A DNA stretch of 64,000 nt from Proteles cristata cristata (taxonomy: Eukaryota > Chordata > Mammalia > Carnivora > Hyaenidae): the NCBI GenBank assembly GCA_017311185.1, contig JAESUZ010002383.1:1550001-1614000 (forward strand), in the 5' to 3' direction. The notes below the pieces were generated by a model. That model saw only the letters and a list, made by a program, of their open reading frames with translations. It did no database searches and had not been told where the DNA came from. Every line of letters begins with the position of its first letter. Within the stretch, counting starts at the first letter, position 1. Positions 38,101 through 51,900 of this stretch are shown here, piece by piece. Position numbers and translations under genes: made by a program.

Positions 38101-41100
38101 GATGTTCCACATTCATATTATACCTTTCTTATCCCAATTCCAATACCACCCATTTCTGTAAGGAAAGCACAGCTCCTTTTAGTGGGAAATGTTCTAGAAA
38201 TCAGCATATATGTGTTCTCTGCTACTGAGATGTCACTGCTTCTAGACACCTTCAGAAGAAAGCTAGGAAATACATGCCTGTATATATGCATATATACATA
38301 CCCACATACCCATCCATACTTTAGAAACCTATAGGTCCATACCAACACCTCTAATTCCAATTCCGGGCCATTGGGTCTCCCTTACTTTCCTCAATTCCAT
38401 ATTTGCATCTCACTTCCACAGTGAGAATTCTCGTTTCTAAAACCACCAATGGATTTAATTACTTATTTGCTCAACAATAACCCACTTAAAAGTTTTAGAA
38501 CTGCTTACTCACATTCCCCCACCCCCCCCAAAAAAAAATCTAGAAAACAGAGTTTAGGATTTATCTGCAGTGCTCTCCCACCTGCCTCCAAATCTGACGG
38601 TATACAGTCAACCGTATTTTATGTGACTGATAATATATTACTTGAATTAAATTCTCCTCCCAACCCTGAGCTTGTTTCAGTGTGGTTATATTATTATTTG
38701 ATCACACCTGAGTTCATCTCAGCTTGCTTTCAGTTTTAGTATTTTCCCCTCTTTCCATTCTTGTTGATTTTATTTTTGATTATAAAGGCAATTAACATTT
38801 TTCCAGAAGTCAAAGTATACAGAAAGTACACTCTTCTCTAAATATCACTCCCTCTCGTATTCCTTTTGCTATTTTCCTCCCCCTTTCAACCATTCTGGGT
38901 AACTAATTTCAGTGTTTTCAGTTTTGTGAAGATAAATTTATTTTTGTGAAGATTTTTTACACAAAATGAAGCATACTAAATATACTCATTTGTACTTCAC
39001 TTTTCTCTTAAAAACATATCCTAGAAATCGTTATCAGTTAATAGATATTTTCCCCATTTAACAGCTGCACAGTCCTCAATTATGTAAATGAACCACAATT
39101 TATTCAATAAAGCTAAATCTGAGTATAAAGATAGTTTCCAGTATTTTCCCATTACAAGTAATACAGTAATGAACAACTTAGTGCATTTTTATTTTTGTAC
39201 TTCTGAAAATTTTAGGGTAAATTCCTAGAAATGGGATTGCTTTTGGGTAAAAGGGTAAATGCACATGTAGATTTTATTAAATACTGCCAAATTCCCCTCC
39301 ACAGGGGGTTATACCATCCTGCTTCCTGCCTCTCACCAGTAATGTTCCAAAGAGCCTGTTGCTTCAGGGCCTCAATGAGCACTTATTAAGCTTGACATGG
39401 GAGAAATGGTTATCTCAGTGAAGTTTTTAAATTTGCATTTCTCTTACTATGAATGAAGTAGAACATCTTTTGAAAGGTTTAAGGGTAATTATCTTTTGGG
39501 TGGATGAGTTATCTCCTCATCTCTTGCCCATGTTTCTACAGTATTTTTGCCCTTTGTCTGTAATACTTAACATTTCTTCCACTTTACAAATATTTCTCCC
39601 AGTTTGTCATTTGTCTTTTGACTTTTTTTTTTTTTTTGAGACAGAGAGGACAAGAGCGCAAATGAGTGAAGGAGAGGGAGAGAGAGAGAGAGAGAGAAAG
39701 GGAAGCAGATCTCACCTGAAGCGGGGCTTAAGCTCACCTGATATGCAGCTCTAAGTCACAAACAGTGAAGTACAAATGAGTATATTTAGTATGCTTCATT
39801 TTGTGTAAAAAAAATAAATCTTCACAAAAATAAATTTATCTTCACAAAACTGAAAACACTGAAATTAGTTACCCAGCATGGTTGAAAGGGGGAGGAAAAC
39901 AGTCATGACCTGAGCCAAAGTCAGATGTTTAACCAACTGAGCCACCCAGGGGCCCCTTGACTTTTCTTTTTCAGTCCGTTCTTATGTATGGTTTGAGAAA
40001 CAGATGTAATTTTATCTTCTGCCAAATGGTTACTCAGTTATCCCGAACGATTTATTAAAAGGTCCATCTATACCAGTGATTTGAGATGCCATTTTCATCA
40101 TATACTAGATTTCTATATGTATTTACGTTTTTTTTTATTCTGTTTCATTGGGTTGTCTAGTTATGCACCATTATCACATTATTTAGTGAGGTTATGTATT
40201 ATGCTTTAATATCTGTTAGAGTTAGTTGCCCTACCCCCTATTCACCTGCCTCGTAACTTTCTTTTCATTGCTCTTTCTTTTCAATCCATTCTTAGCTACT
40301 CTTGCATGCTTTTTTAAAATAACAATTCACCCATTTAAAGTGTGCAATCCAATAGTTTTAGGTATATTTGCAGAGTTGTACAACCAAAACCACAATCGAT
40401 TTTAAACGTTTCCATGAACCGAAAAAGAAACCCATTAAAAGTCACTCTCCAAACCTCTGAGTCCTAAGCCTGCATGTTTATTTTCCCAAATAAATTTGAG
40501 TATCAACTTATCTGGCTCCATACTAAAGACTTTTGGTACTTTATGCATGAAATTTATAAGTTAATTTAAGTAGAATTGACTTTAATGATGTTGAGCCTTC
40601 CTAACCAAGAACAAAAGATACCTATTCACGTATGTTTTTCAGGAGTGTTTATTTTCTTTATTCATATTTCTATCATCTGGTTAAGTTTATTTCTAGGCAT
40701 TTTTAGTTTTTTTTGCAGTTATAATGAAGCGAAAATGTCATTCACATCTTCAGAATGATTATTATTTGTATATATGAAGACTAACTAGATACATATTAAC
40801 TTTATATTCTGCTATCTTGCTGAATTCTTTCCAATTACTTTTATCACTTTAGATTGTTCCAGGTATACTGTCATATCAGCTGCAAACAAAAAGTTCTTTC
40901 AACTCCTATGCCTCTGTTTTCTCTTTTCTAACTATATTGGCTAATGCCTCCAAAAGAATGTTAAATGGAAGTGGAGACAGTAGGCACCCTTGCCTCGTTT
41001 CTGAGCTGAGTGAGAATAATTCTAGGGTTTCCCCCAATAAGATGCTTTGTTTAGGAGTGAAGTCTACATTCATTTTTTATTTTAATAAAGTATCCATCCA

Positions 41101-44100
41101 TCTTAATTCTGAAGTTTTTATTAGAAAGGGATATTAAATTTTAACAAAGATTTTTTTAGTACATATGAGATAATGATATACTTTCTGCTTATACTTACTA
41201 AGGAAGTTAATTCTATAAATAAATTTCAAAAAAATCACTGTTGCATTCAGTTGACATGTGTTATTATCTTAAAGTGGTAAGTCTGTTCACTTAGGATTTT
41301 GCATTCAGGGTGCCTGGGTGGCTCAGCTGGTTGAGTGTCCAACTCTTGACTTCAGTTCAGGTCATGATCTCATGGTTTTGTGAGATTGAGCCCCACATAG
41401 GGCTCAACATTGATAGCAAGGAGCCTGCTTGGAATGCTCTCTCCTGCTTTGCCCCTCCCCCTCACTCTCTCTCTAAACAAACAAACTTAAAAGGATTTGC
41501 ATTCAATTTCTTAAGTACTACTAGTCTGTACTTTTTTTTAAATATATGCCTCCTTTATCAGTCTTAAGGATCAATGTCACAGACACAGTTTATGATAAAA
41601 AGATTTTGGAAAACTTCCTTCATTTGCTATGTATTGAAACAATTTAAGCAGCATAGGGACTATCTGATCTCTCAACATTTTGATGAATTCCTCTGTGAAA
41701 TCGCCTACACCTGGTGTTTTTTTATGGGGTTTCTTGATAATTGTGTCTGTTTCTTCTATGGAAACTAGTCTGTCTACATTTTCTATCTTCACTGGGGTAA
41801 TTTTTTTATATACTGTATTTTCCTTAAAAATCCTCCATTTCATCTTGGTTTTCAAGTTTATATGCAGAATCATATATTGTTTTTAAAATACTTCCTCTGT
41901 ATCAACAGTTATCATTTTTATCACTTATTTTTTAATAGCACTTTTTATCATTTCTTATTTTGGAACACATGCTTTTCCTTTTCTTTTGTGATTAAAGCAA
42001 CCAACCATTTGTCTATTTTGATTTTTTAAAATAAAACCATTTATTAATTTGATATTTTTCTGTTCTCTATTTCATCACTCTCTACTTTTATCTTTATCAT
42101 TGCCTTCTGGTTTTCTTCTGGTTTTACTTTTGTTGTTCTTTCTCTAGCTTTTTGAGTTAGAAATTTATTAATTCAGTAATTTTTATTTATTTTTAAATAA
42201 TCTCTACACCCAACATGGGACTTGAACCCACAACCTCAAGATCAAGAGTCTCATATTCCACTGAATGAGATGGCCAGGCACCGCTTGTATTTTCCTGACG
42301 TAGGTATTTAGGGCTATGGATTTTCCTTTCATCAATCCCTAAATCTATCTTACAGATTCAAATTTATAGTGTTTTCATTATTTTTCAGAAGTTTTAGTAT
42401 TTCTCCTTTACCTAAGAATTAATATAAGGCTTTTACATTTTCAGGGAGCAGTCCTAGGTTTTTTGTTGTTTCTTTCTTTCTTTTTTTTTTTTTTTTAAAG
42501 TAGGCTCCACACCCAGCATGGAACCCAGTGTGGGGCTTGAACTCACAATCCTGAGATCAAGACCTGAGCTGAGATCAAGAGTCCGATGCTTAACCAACTA
42601 AGCCACCCAGGCACCCCTTGTTGTTGTTGCTTCACTTTTAATAACTAGTTTTATTGCAGAAATCAGATTACTGATTATATTTTCATTATGAATCCTGCTG
42701 ATGTTTTCTTTTTGGTGCCCTAATATACTATCAGTTTTTCTGAATGCTGTATGTGCATGTGAAAAGAAGGTACAGTCTCTATTGCTAAGGTATAGTGTTT
42801 GGGATATATCTAAAAAAGCAGCCTTATTATGTCATTTAGATCTTTCCTTAGTTTGTATTACACAAAGAGTAATATGGTCAAAGTCCTCTGCTTTTAGTAT
42901 ATTTCACCCTGTTTTTTATTTCCTGTGGTTTCCTATTGTATTACAGATGGCTGTTATCTAGTATATAAACATTAACAAATGTTATATCCTCATCGTGAAA
43001 TACCATTTTTAGCTTATAAATAATCTTTTAATGCTTTTCTGCTTTAATTCTACTTTATTTCATATCAGGATCATAAACCCTTTTTTAAATTATTTTCACA
43101 TACCTGGTGAATATTTGTCCAGTTTACTTTCTAACCTTGTTTTGGTGTGTGTGATAAAATAAGTTTAATTATATAACCACGGGCAGAAAACTAAAGGAAT
43201 AATTTGGTCATATTTTAATCATATCTCTGTTCTGTGTATTTTTAATTTTAATTAATTTTTGAAGAATAACCAACATAGAAGTGTGATAGTAGTTTAAGGT
43301 AATAATACTTCAACAATTCTATCCACTTATCAGTGATCATTACAGTAAGCACATACTCTCAATCCTTTATCTATTTCACTCATACCCCTACACACCTTCC
43401 CTCTGTTAAGCATCAGTTTGTTCTCTATTTTTAAGAGTCCATTGTTTTTCTTTTTTCTTTATTCAGTTGTCTTGTTTCTTGTGTTTCAGTGCTAAGATTT
43501 TTTGTTCTTTTTAATTTTGAGAGGGAAGGGGAGAGGGGCACAGAGAGAATTCCAAGCAGGTTCCACACCATTCAGAGCAGAGTGCAACGTAGGGCTCAAA
43601 TTCACAAACTCTGAGATCATGACTTGAGCAGAAATCAAGAATTGATGCTTAACCAACTGAGCCACCCAGGTGTCCCTGTATTGTTTCTTAAATTTCACGT
43701 ATGTGTGAAATCATATGGTATTTGTCTTTGACTAACTTATTTAACTTAGCATGGTATCTTCCAGGTCTATCTATCTTGCTGTAAATGGCCAGATTTTATT
43801 CTTTTTTATGGATGAGTAATATTTCATTGTAGATATATACTACATCTTCTTTAGCCATTCATCTATTAAGAGACACTTCAGTTGCTTCCAAATCTTGGAT
43901 CTTGTAAATAATGCTTCAATAAACACAGGGGTGCATATATCTTTTCAAATTTGTGATTTCATTTTCTTTGGGTAAATACCCAATAGTAAAATTATTGGAT
44001 CATATGTTAATCCTATTTTTAGTTTTCTGAGGAACCTCCATAGTATTTTCTGTAACAGATGCACCAATTTGCATTCCCATCGTGCATGACGGTTCCTTTC

Positions 44101-45867
44101 TTCACATCTTTGTCAACACTTGCTTTTTATTGCCTTTTTTATGTTAGCCATTCTGACTTTATAGCCTTTCTAAATCACTGAATCCTTTGTTAGTGGCAGA
44201 CATTGGGTTTTAAAGGACTTAGTTTGTGTGTGATGTGATCATTATTATGTATGTTTCTTTATTTGGTATGTATTCTTTGCTTGATAAAATTTTTTTGCTG
44301 GTCCTTACAAAGGTCTGTATTTTTCTTTTAGTAGATATCTTTGCAGTAATACTTTTTTTGTGCCCTTAATTCCCTTTCTGTTTGCAATTTGTTCTGACAT
44401 TTTAATCTATTCTACTTTATACTTTGACAGAAAGAGAGAGAGCACAAGCTGGGGAGAGGGCCACAGGGAGGGAGAGAAAATTTTAAGCAGGCTCCATACT
44501 CAGCATGGAACCCAATTTTTAAATGGTATTCTCTGATTACCACCTATTATCTAAGTCAATGATCTCATTCTAGTGCCCCCTTTTTTTGTCCCCACTTTTT
44601 GGATGCAGGCTACTATGTCCTACTATACAATTTTTACATCTTCTTCTATCTATATCCTCAGTTTTAGTTTTAGCTCTAAAATTAAATAAAATGCTCACCA
44701 TGGGCCCTCTGTCCAAGTTTCTCCAGTCATATCTTGGTTGAATAAAGTTTATCCTCCTATATGTTTTTCAATAAGGAAGCAACTAGCCACATGTAGCCAT
44801 TTAAAATTTCAGTTATACTATCCACATTTCAAGTGTTCATCAGAGCCATATATGGCCAGTAGCTATAATTTTGGACATCACAGCTGTAGAATGTTTCTAA
44901 CTGCACAAAGTTCTATTAGGGCAGCTCTAGAAGATTCCTCAGGAAGGGTGAATATGTACAGAAATGTGTATGTAGAAAAACTCAAAGAAAATATTTTCAT
45001 AGTCTTGATTATGTGGACACTTTGGTGACATATAAAATCTTTGGTTTATACTTTTGGCTTACATTTCTTGAAAATGTTGCTCCACGTTGCCTTGCCTTTG
45101 AGAAATCTGACATCTAATTCTTTTTCCCTTGTTAATTATTTTCATTTTTTTGCCTAGAAGTCCTGATAATTTTTTTCTTTAAATATTTAAGTTCTGGCAG
45201 TTTTATAGTGATGTATTTTGGAGTGCATTACTTCTGGTGCATCTTCCTCTATACCCAGGGAGTACTTTCAATATAAATTCAGGTTTTATTTCCAGAAAGT
45301 TTTCTTGGATTGCAGTTTCAAATATTAGTTCTGTTCTAGTGTTTTGATTTTTCGTCTTCAAAGACTGATAAAATGAGTATTATTTCTACTTTTCCTATCT
45401 TCCGTTTTTACTAGTTTCTCTTCGACTCCTTTAACTGTTCATATATTTTCATTTTCTGGTTATTTCTGTTTTTTCTTGTTTACTTTTATTAAATTTAAAT
45501 GCAAATCTATTCTCCTTTGGCCCCTTTGTAATTTTGTCTTTATTTTTTATATAGTTGTCTTTTTCATCTACTCCTATCCTGAGTTAAAACAGCTGTGGCT
45601 TCATTTCTTCATGGGGTGTTTTGGTCCGTTTCTGCTCTTGGCTTTAATTTTTCTGATTAAACATGATTTTTCATATCCTCCATGCTGGTTTGAAGACATC
45701 TGACTCCATTTGGAATGTTACATTTTTTTGTGTGTTTTGTGGTCATTTTTCTGGGAAATGTTTTCATTAGCTGAAATGATCTAATCTGCATTTTCTGTTT
45801 CCTTTCCTTCCTTCCTCCCTCCCCCCTCCCCCCTCCCTTCCTTTCTCTCTCTTTTTCTCTTTTTCTC

Positions 45868-45949
<82 letters not shown>

Positions 45950-48900
45950 TCTCTTTCTCTCTTTCTTCTTACAGTAGTTTTGTAAGGATATGGTCTGCTC
46001 TTTACTAATCCTAGTCATGTCACACTTTAAAAGTGCCCTCTTCTGCACCATTTCTTTAATGGATTAGGGGAAGGAGAGGTAATGGAAACTGATAGCTCTT
46101 GTTTCTCTTGCATTTCTGCAGGATTCCTTATTTTCCCTCTACCTTTTTTCCCATCACCACCTTGCTCAAAGGGATAATTCCTTCACCATATATCTACCTA
46201 GTCCTTCCCAAGGCAATATCTTAGTATCTACTTCTAGTCCTACTTACTTTAAGTCCCTTCTCCATAGCCAGTGCTGTGAATTATCAAGTCATACCTGCAT
46301 GGAGTATTAATCCTAGGCTCTCTCCTTCTGGGGTGACTCTGTGCTCCATTTAAGTCTTCTATATCCCTCAGCTCGTCTTCTGAAGACTCCCTAACCCCAC
46401 TCTCTACACCCACAGACTTATAGCACTGGGAACTCCTTTGAAATTTGGCTTATTTCCTAACTTAAAGTTAATCTGAAGGTCACTATGGTTTCTATCTCTT
46501 AGTAATGCCAAAGGTATAGATTTATTAATTTACTAATTTCATGAGGTTCTGTGGGTACAGCTGGGAGGAGAGTCTGTAGGACAATGTTATTTGGTGGCTG
46601 TCACTATTCTCCAGAACTCCAAATGTTTTTTGACAATTACAAAGCAGTTCACTAAATGGATTATACCATAATTTATTAAACCAAGACTTATTCTTGGAAA
46701 CTTTTATTGGATCTACTTTGTCATTAGAAAACTTTGTTGAACATCATTCTTATACATTAATTCTTATGTATTTCTCATTATTTCCTTAATAAATTTTTTG
46801 GTATTACAACTGCTAGGCAAAGGATGTGACCATCTTTAAGGCTTTTGTCATATGCTATGAGACAGTCCAATGGTAAGCATTCTATATAAAATATGCATGT
46901 CTTATTCTCTGGCCGATTTGGAAGTAGTTTTAAAATCTTAAATATGAATAGGAGACACAAAAAGCCTCATTAAATTTTAATGCTTTGATTCTCAAGAGTG
47001 TCTAAAGTTTTAACAACTATTATAGTAAGTTTTTAAAATATTAGAACAATAGTTAGATAGCTTTCTAATATTAGATACCCGAACCTCAGTTACCTTTTCT
47101 GCTTCCCGTGTATCATCGAAAAGTCTCCTCTGCCTTCTAGCAGGAATTGGCTTAGCTGTTTCCCAGGCTTCAACCCACATATTGCTTGGAATCTTCATTC
47201 GGGCACTCAATTCTCCTTTCAGAACCATGTTGCCCTTTTCATCAATGACTTCCTCTTCAATGTAATCCCGGGGTGAGTACCACCTCACAAAATCTTCCAG
47301 AAAACAACCTGGATTTGCTGCCTGAAATAAGGCAAAAAAGTTCAGCAGAATCTAAACAATTAATAGTTAGTGATAAGGCTGTTTGCAAAACCATACTTTC
47401 ACAAAAAATTACCTAATCTTTACAAAATCTAATATGTGACATGAGTCTAGGGGTTGCCTTTAAAACAGGTAAGATGTTCAAGTACCAAAACCATTTTCTT
47501 TTGTTGTCTCCATTTTGCAGAGAAAGAACACATTTTCACTTGATGAATTTAGACATAAAAATCTGTTGTGAAGTGAAAATAACTGCCTTAAGTGAATTAT
47601 AAGTTATATAAGTGAGTTTAAAATTATAATACAGTAACTACTCAATAGTTGGAAAAGTATCAAATAAGCTCGACTCAGGTAATTAAATAATACACAACAT
47701 GATTAGAATAATAACACAATAATGCAAAAGTTCTACTTTTTCCCCCCTCAAGAAATCAATACTGGTACTGCAATAAGTATCAGCCAACCTCAGAAGTGCT
47801 CAATTCAGCTATTAAATTCTTGTGATTTATATAACAAATAACCATCACATACATTGTTTTTGTGCTGTTAAGGAACTGGAATTCAAACTACTGCTTTTCA
47901 GCTTCGGAAACCAACTAATTAAACTTTTATTTACTGGATAAGTCTATAGAATTAATGATGATACATGCCAGAGTTCTTAAGTAATTCTACATTTAAGCCT
48001 GGAGAAAAAGTAGAGGCTTCACAGTATTAGTGGTAAGGCATGAAGTCTTTGCAAGTGTCCAGTGATGTAGTAGTAGAGTACTAAGGATGGGTATGTATGT
48101 TTGTATGTTTGTATGTATGTATGTATGTATGTATGTATATACAAACTCAAAGAACAATTGTACACGCATTAAACACATACCTTTTTGGTTATATTCTCTA
48201 CCATAACATATACTTCCTGCTATGAGGACTATTTTATTTGCCTGTAATAGTTCAGTGACACAAACATTAACAAGGATGTGCTAAAAAACAGAAAGGTCAT
48301 TTTCTTCCTTTTTAAATTAAAATAATCCCAGACCAAAATGAGACCAGATGTGAAAAGAATAGTAGTCTTAAATGTGAAGAGCAAAACTGCCCATCTGTCC
48401 TCACTAAGTTCCCTGGCTACCAGCTTCACCATCCCTATCAATTCAGGAAATCCTCCTGAGGGATGAGGACTCAGAGGAAGGTCCTTAACTGAGAGTCAGC
48501 AACATAAACTAACAACTATGGCATCATGGCAATAAAAAAATGCTGTGAACTGCAATGGGTCAAGATTACTGCATGACTCAGCATTCATGTAAAAAGATCT
48601 GGTTATTAATGAGGCAACACGACATCCACATAAAAACATGTTGTACACATACACATAAAAACATCTTGTACCACATAAAAGACTTTTCATACCAAAATTC
48701 TTCTTTCTGGCTTGCCTTACTGTACCAGGCTTAACCTATAGCTACCAAGAAAGGCGTCAAGGCTCACTTCAGCTATGTTTTATCTTCTTTCACCGTTACA
48801 GGTATGTACTCCAAGGGCATGCTTGCAAACAGGCCCTGTCTTTCTAGAATTGAGAGGTGCAGGTACCTACAGTACTGATCAGCATTCACTCAAAACTGCA

Positions 48901-51900
48901 CTCTCCCAAGGGCCCCTAAAACCAAATCTCTTCTATATAAAAAGGGAGACACAACCATATCTATTTTACAGTGACTATGTACTTCCTTAGACATATCAAC
49001 TGATTCCCACATAGGCAGGGAAGATGTGTTAAGTTGGCAATTTGAAATATAATCTTTTTATTAAAAGTATTTTAAGAGATTTGTAGGTACCCAAGTTACT
49101 ATAAAAGAGTCTAATGAGCTCAATTTTGCTGAGGTACAGTGCTGAATCACACAGAACCTTCCCATAAGGGGCTAATGTGGTTCTATGAGGAAAGCTTTTA
49201 CAGTTCCGATTAGGAGTTTCCTCCTAGAGGTGCCTCTGCAAGGGCGCTGCCGCAGGACAGGGGCAGACAAATACAAAGGCAGCTAGAGGTCAGGTAGGAA
49301 AACAACCACTACGAAGGCCAGTACTTCCTACTGTGCACACACACTGTAAGCCAATTCCCTTCACTACCTTTTTGTTTTGTTTTTAATTTTTTTTAATCTT
49401 TATTTATTTTTGAGAGTGAGACATAGAGAGACAGTGTGAGCAGGGGAGAGGCAGAGACAGAATCTGAAATAGGCTCCAGGCTCTGAGCTGTCATCACAGA
49501 GCCCAACAAGAGGCCCGAACATATGAACTGTGAGATCATGATCTGAGCCGAAGTTGGACGCTCAACTAACTGAGCCACCCATGCAGCCCTCTACCTTTCT
49601 GATTTAACACACACCCTGAAGGCCAACTGTCCTCTCTTTATCCAATGTTACTATTTTGTTTTAAAACAAAATAGTTTTAAAGACTTTTTTCTTTTGGTAA
49701 AACTGGGGGAAATAAGCAGGGAATGAAAGCATTCCCTTTTACTGTCCTAAAATCTGCTAACAGGGAAGATAAAAATGACATAGGTTTTCACAGGGTGTTT
49801 ATGTTGAAAAAAAAAATGAAACTCAAGTTGGCATAGAGCATAAAACCAGGACTGACTGGAGACTATGGAATGGGGAGATGGAGGCCATCCCAAATAGCAG
49901 CAGGTTAAGGAGGAAAATCTGGGCATGGGAAACAGTTCAGAGTATCAGCAGGAGATACAGGGAAGGCCTATGGCCTACTAGGCTACCCACTTGGGTTTTT
50001 TGTTTTGTTTTGTTTTGTTTTGTTTTAATATACATGGCCTTACCTCTAATTTCAAGAATAAGGAATTCAAAACAAGGGTGCCTGGGTGGCTCAGTTGATT
50101 GAGCACTGACTTCGGCTCAAGTTATAATCTCACAGTTCCTGAGTTTGAGCCTTGCATCAGGCTTGCTGCTATCAGCGCAGAGCCTGCTTCAGATCCTCTG
50201 TCCCCCTCTCTCTGCTCCTCCCCTGCTTGTGCTCTGTCAAAAATAAATTAATAAATAATACACATTAGAAAAAAAAAAAAGACCTTTCTTCATCCCTGGG
50301 TTTTTAAGCTAATAAGCCAAATGTCACCCTTCTCTGAATCCTCTATGTTCTAACACAGGCCTATATCTAACGCTAAAATACTCTTCTCCAGATACCAAAT
50401 GCCTACCTATCCTAAAGTAGTGACTCTTCTGAGAAACCCTCCATGACCCACTCGGAAGAGTTAGTCACTTTTCTGACACTACCTTCATAAGTGATCTCAT
50501 CACATAGCTGCTTACATATCTCCCTTCAAAACTTCAACAGACCGTAACTGAGTATAAACATTGTTATTTCTTATCTAATCACAGTGCAAGTCATAAAGTA
50601 CGCAATCAAAAGATCTGTTGAATGAAGTACCCTATGTTAAATCTTAAGGATTTCCGAAGAGCTGTGCATTAAATTGGATGAACACACAAGGGAGAAAAAC
50701 ATTCCAATGTACATATAGAAATGATTCAATTCTCAACTTTCAACTACTATTCAAAGATCATTCTTTTCTTGTTTTAAATTTAAGAAGCAAGTCTGGCTAT
50801 GACCTTTAGGAAAAAAATAGGATGCTGTAACTACTAATGAAAAAAAAAACATTTAGTAAAGAAGACATTCAGGCTTTAACACCACTTTAGAGAGTGACTT
50901 TCACAGCTTCATTCCAGAATAGCTCCAAACAGACTCCGAGGCTCTGACAGTGTGACCCACCTTAAAAGACTCCATATCTGAGAGCAGACAGGCACTCTGC
51001 ATGCGTGCTCGGAGGTGAGCCCCTTCTGCTGATGTTCCTAATTTAGCCAGAACCTCCGACTGCTCCTCTAGCAGATCTTCTGTCATAGGTGCTGGTTCCT
51101 GTGAAGCACAAAAGGACAAAGCTCCTGTATAGCTTCTTTTTTAGAAAAAGCAGAACTATAAAAATAAATACAATAATTATTTCAGTTCTACCAGCCACAA
51201 AATCTGTATTTAAGAGAATTCAGAGAAATACACGAGTTTTTTGGAACCTACATAAAAAAATAACAAATTAATAAATAATTTGACTTTCAGTATCCCTTCC
51301 CCCCAACAAATAAGATATCGTTTTTCTTGACAAGGATTAATAGCTAAAAGACAGGAATTTGGGTGTACTGAACGTTTTCCTGCCTGTTAATGATAAGAAA
51401 TGAAGTCCTAATGATATGTTTATGCGTACCATCATTAGTTACAACCAGGTTTTTATTATACAACTAGTAAGAGAAGAAAATTGATAAATATGAAAATTAA
51501 GATAAAGACAAACGATTTGAATCTCAACTAAAAGACCCCAAATAACTAAGTTTTATGTTAGAAAAGTTACTTTGGGTTTAGATTCCAAAGACATTCTAAT
51601 TACTAATTCCCACAAGAAGCATTTGGATTTTTGTTTTAGTAATCAGAGACATCATATATTTTAATGGTAACCCCTACCCCCCAAAAAAGCTAAGGCAAAT
51701 CTAAAGGAAGATACAACTGTAAAATCAGTATCAGAGTGACAGAAAACATTTAAAAACTGCTAAAAGGGGCTTAAGGAAAGTTCTCTGAGAACTGATTCCA
51801 TTAGGTTCTATATCTGAAATAGGAAGCACTCAACAATCCAGAGACTAACCAAACAAAGCTTGCCTGCTTCATTGTTAAAGCCAAAAAACATGGACTTTTC

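Larger units (their letters stand above)
38780..43140 (-). mobile_element. Ancient reverse LINE-1
   Basis: On the minus strand, 41873-41577 encodes [20 protein letters not shown], then [20 protein letters not shown], an LINE-1 ORF2 segment. Sequence at 40570-41160 is the following reverse-transcriptase and later region, and 38800-39600 resembles a 3'UTR. Several SINEs interrupt it. Confidence 0.7.

Noticed and set aside
45767..46051. Minus-strand open frame rich in Lys-Glu-Arg repeats
   Set aside because: It is a translation of the (CTTT)n/(GAAA)n tract and has no flanking coding signal.
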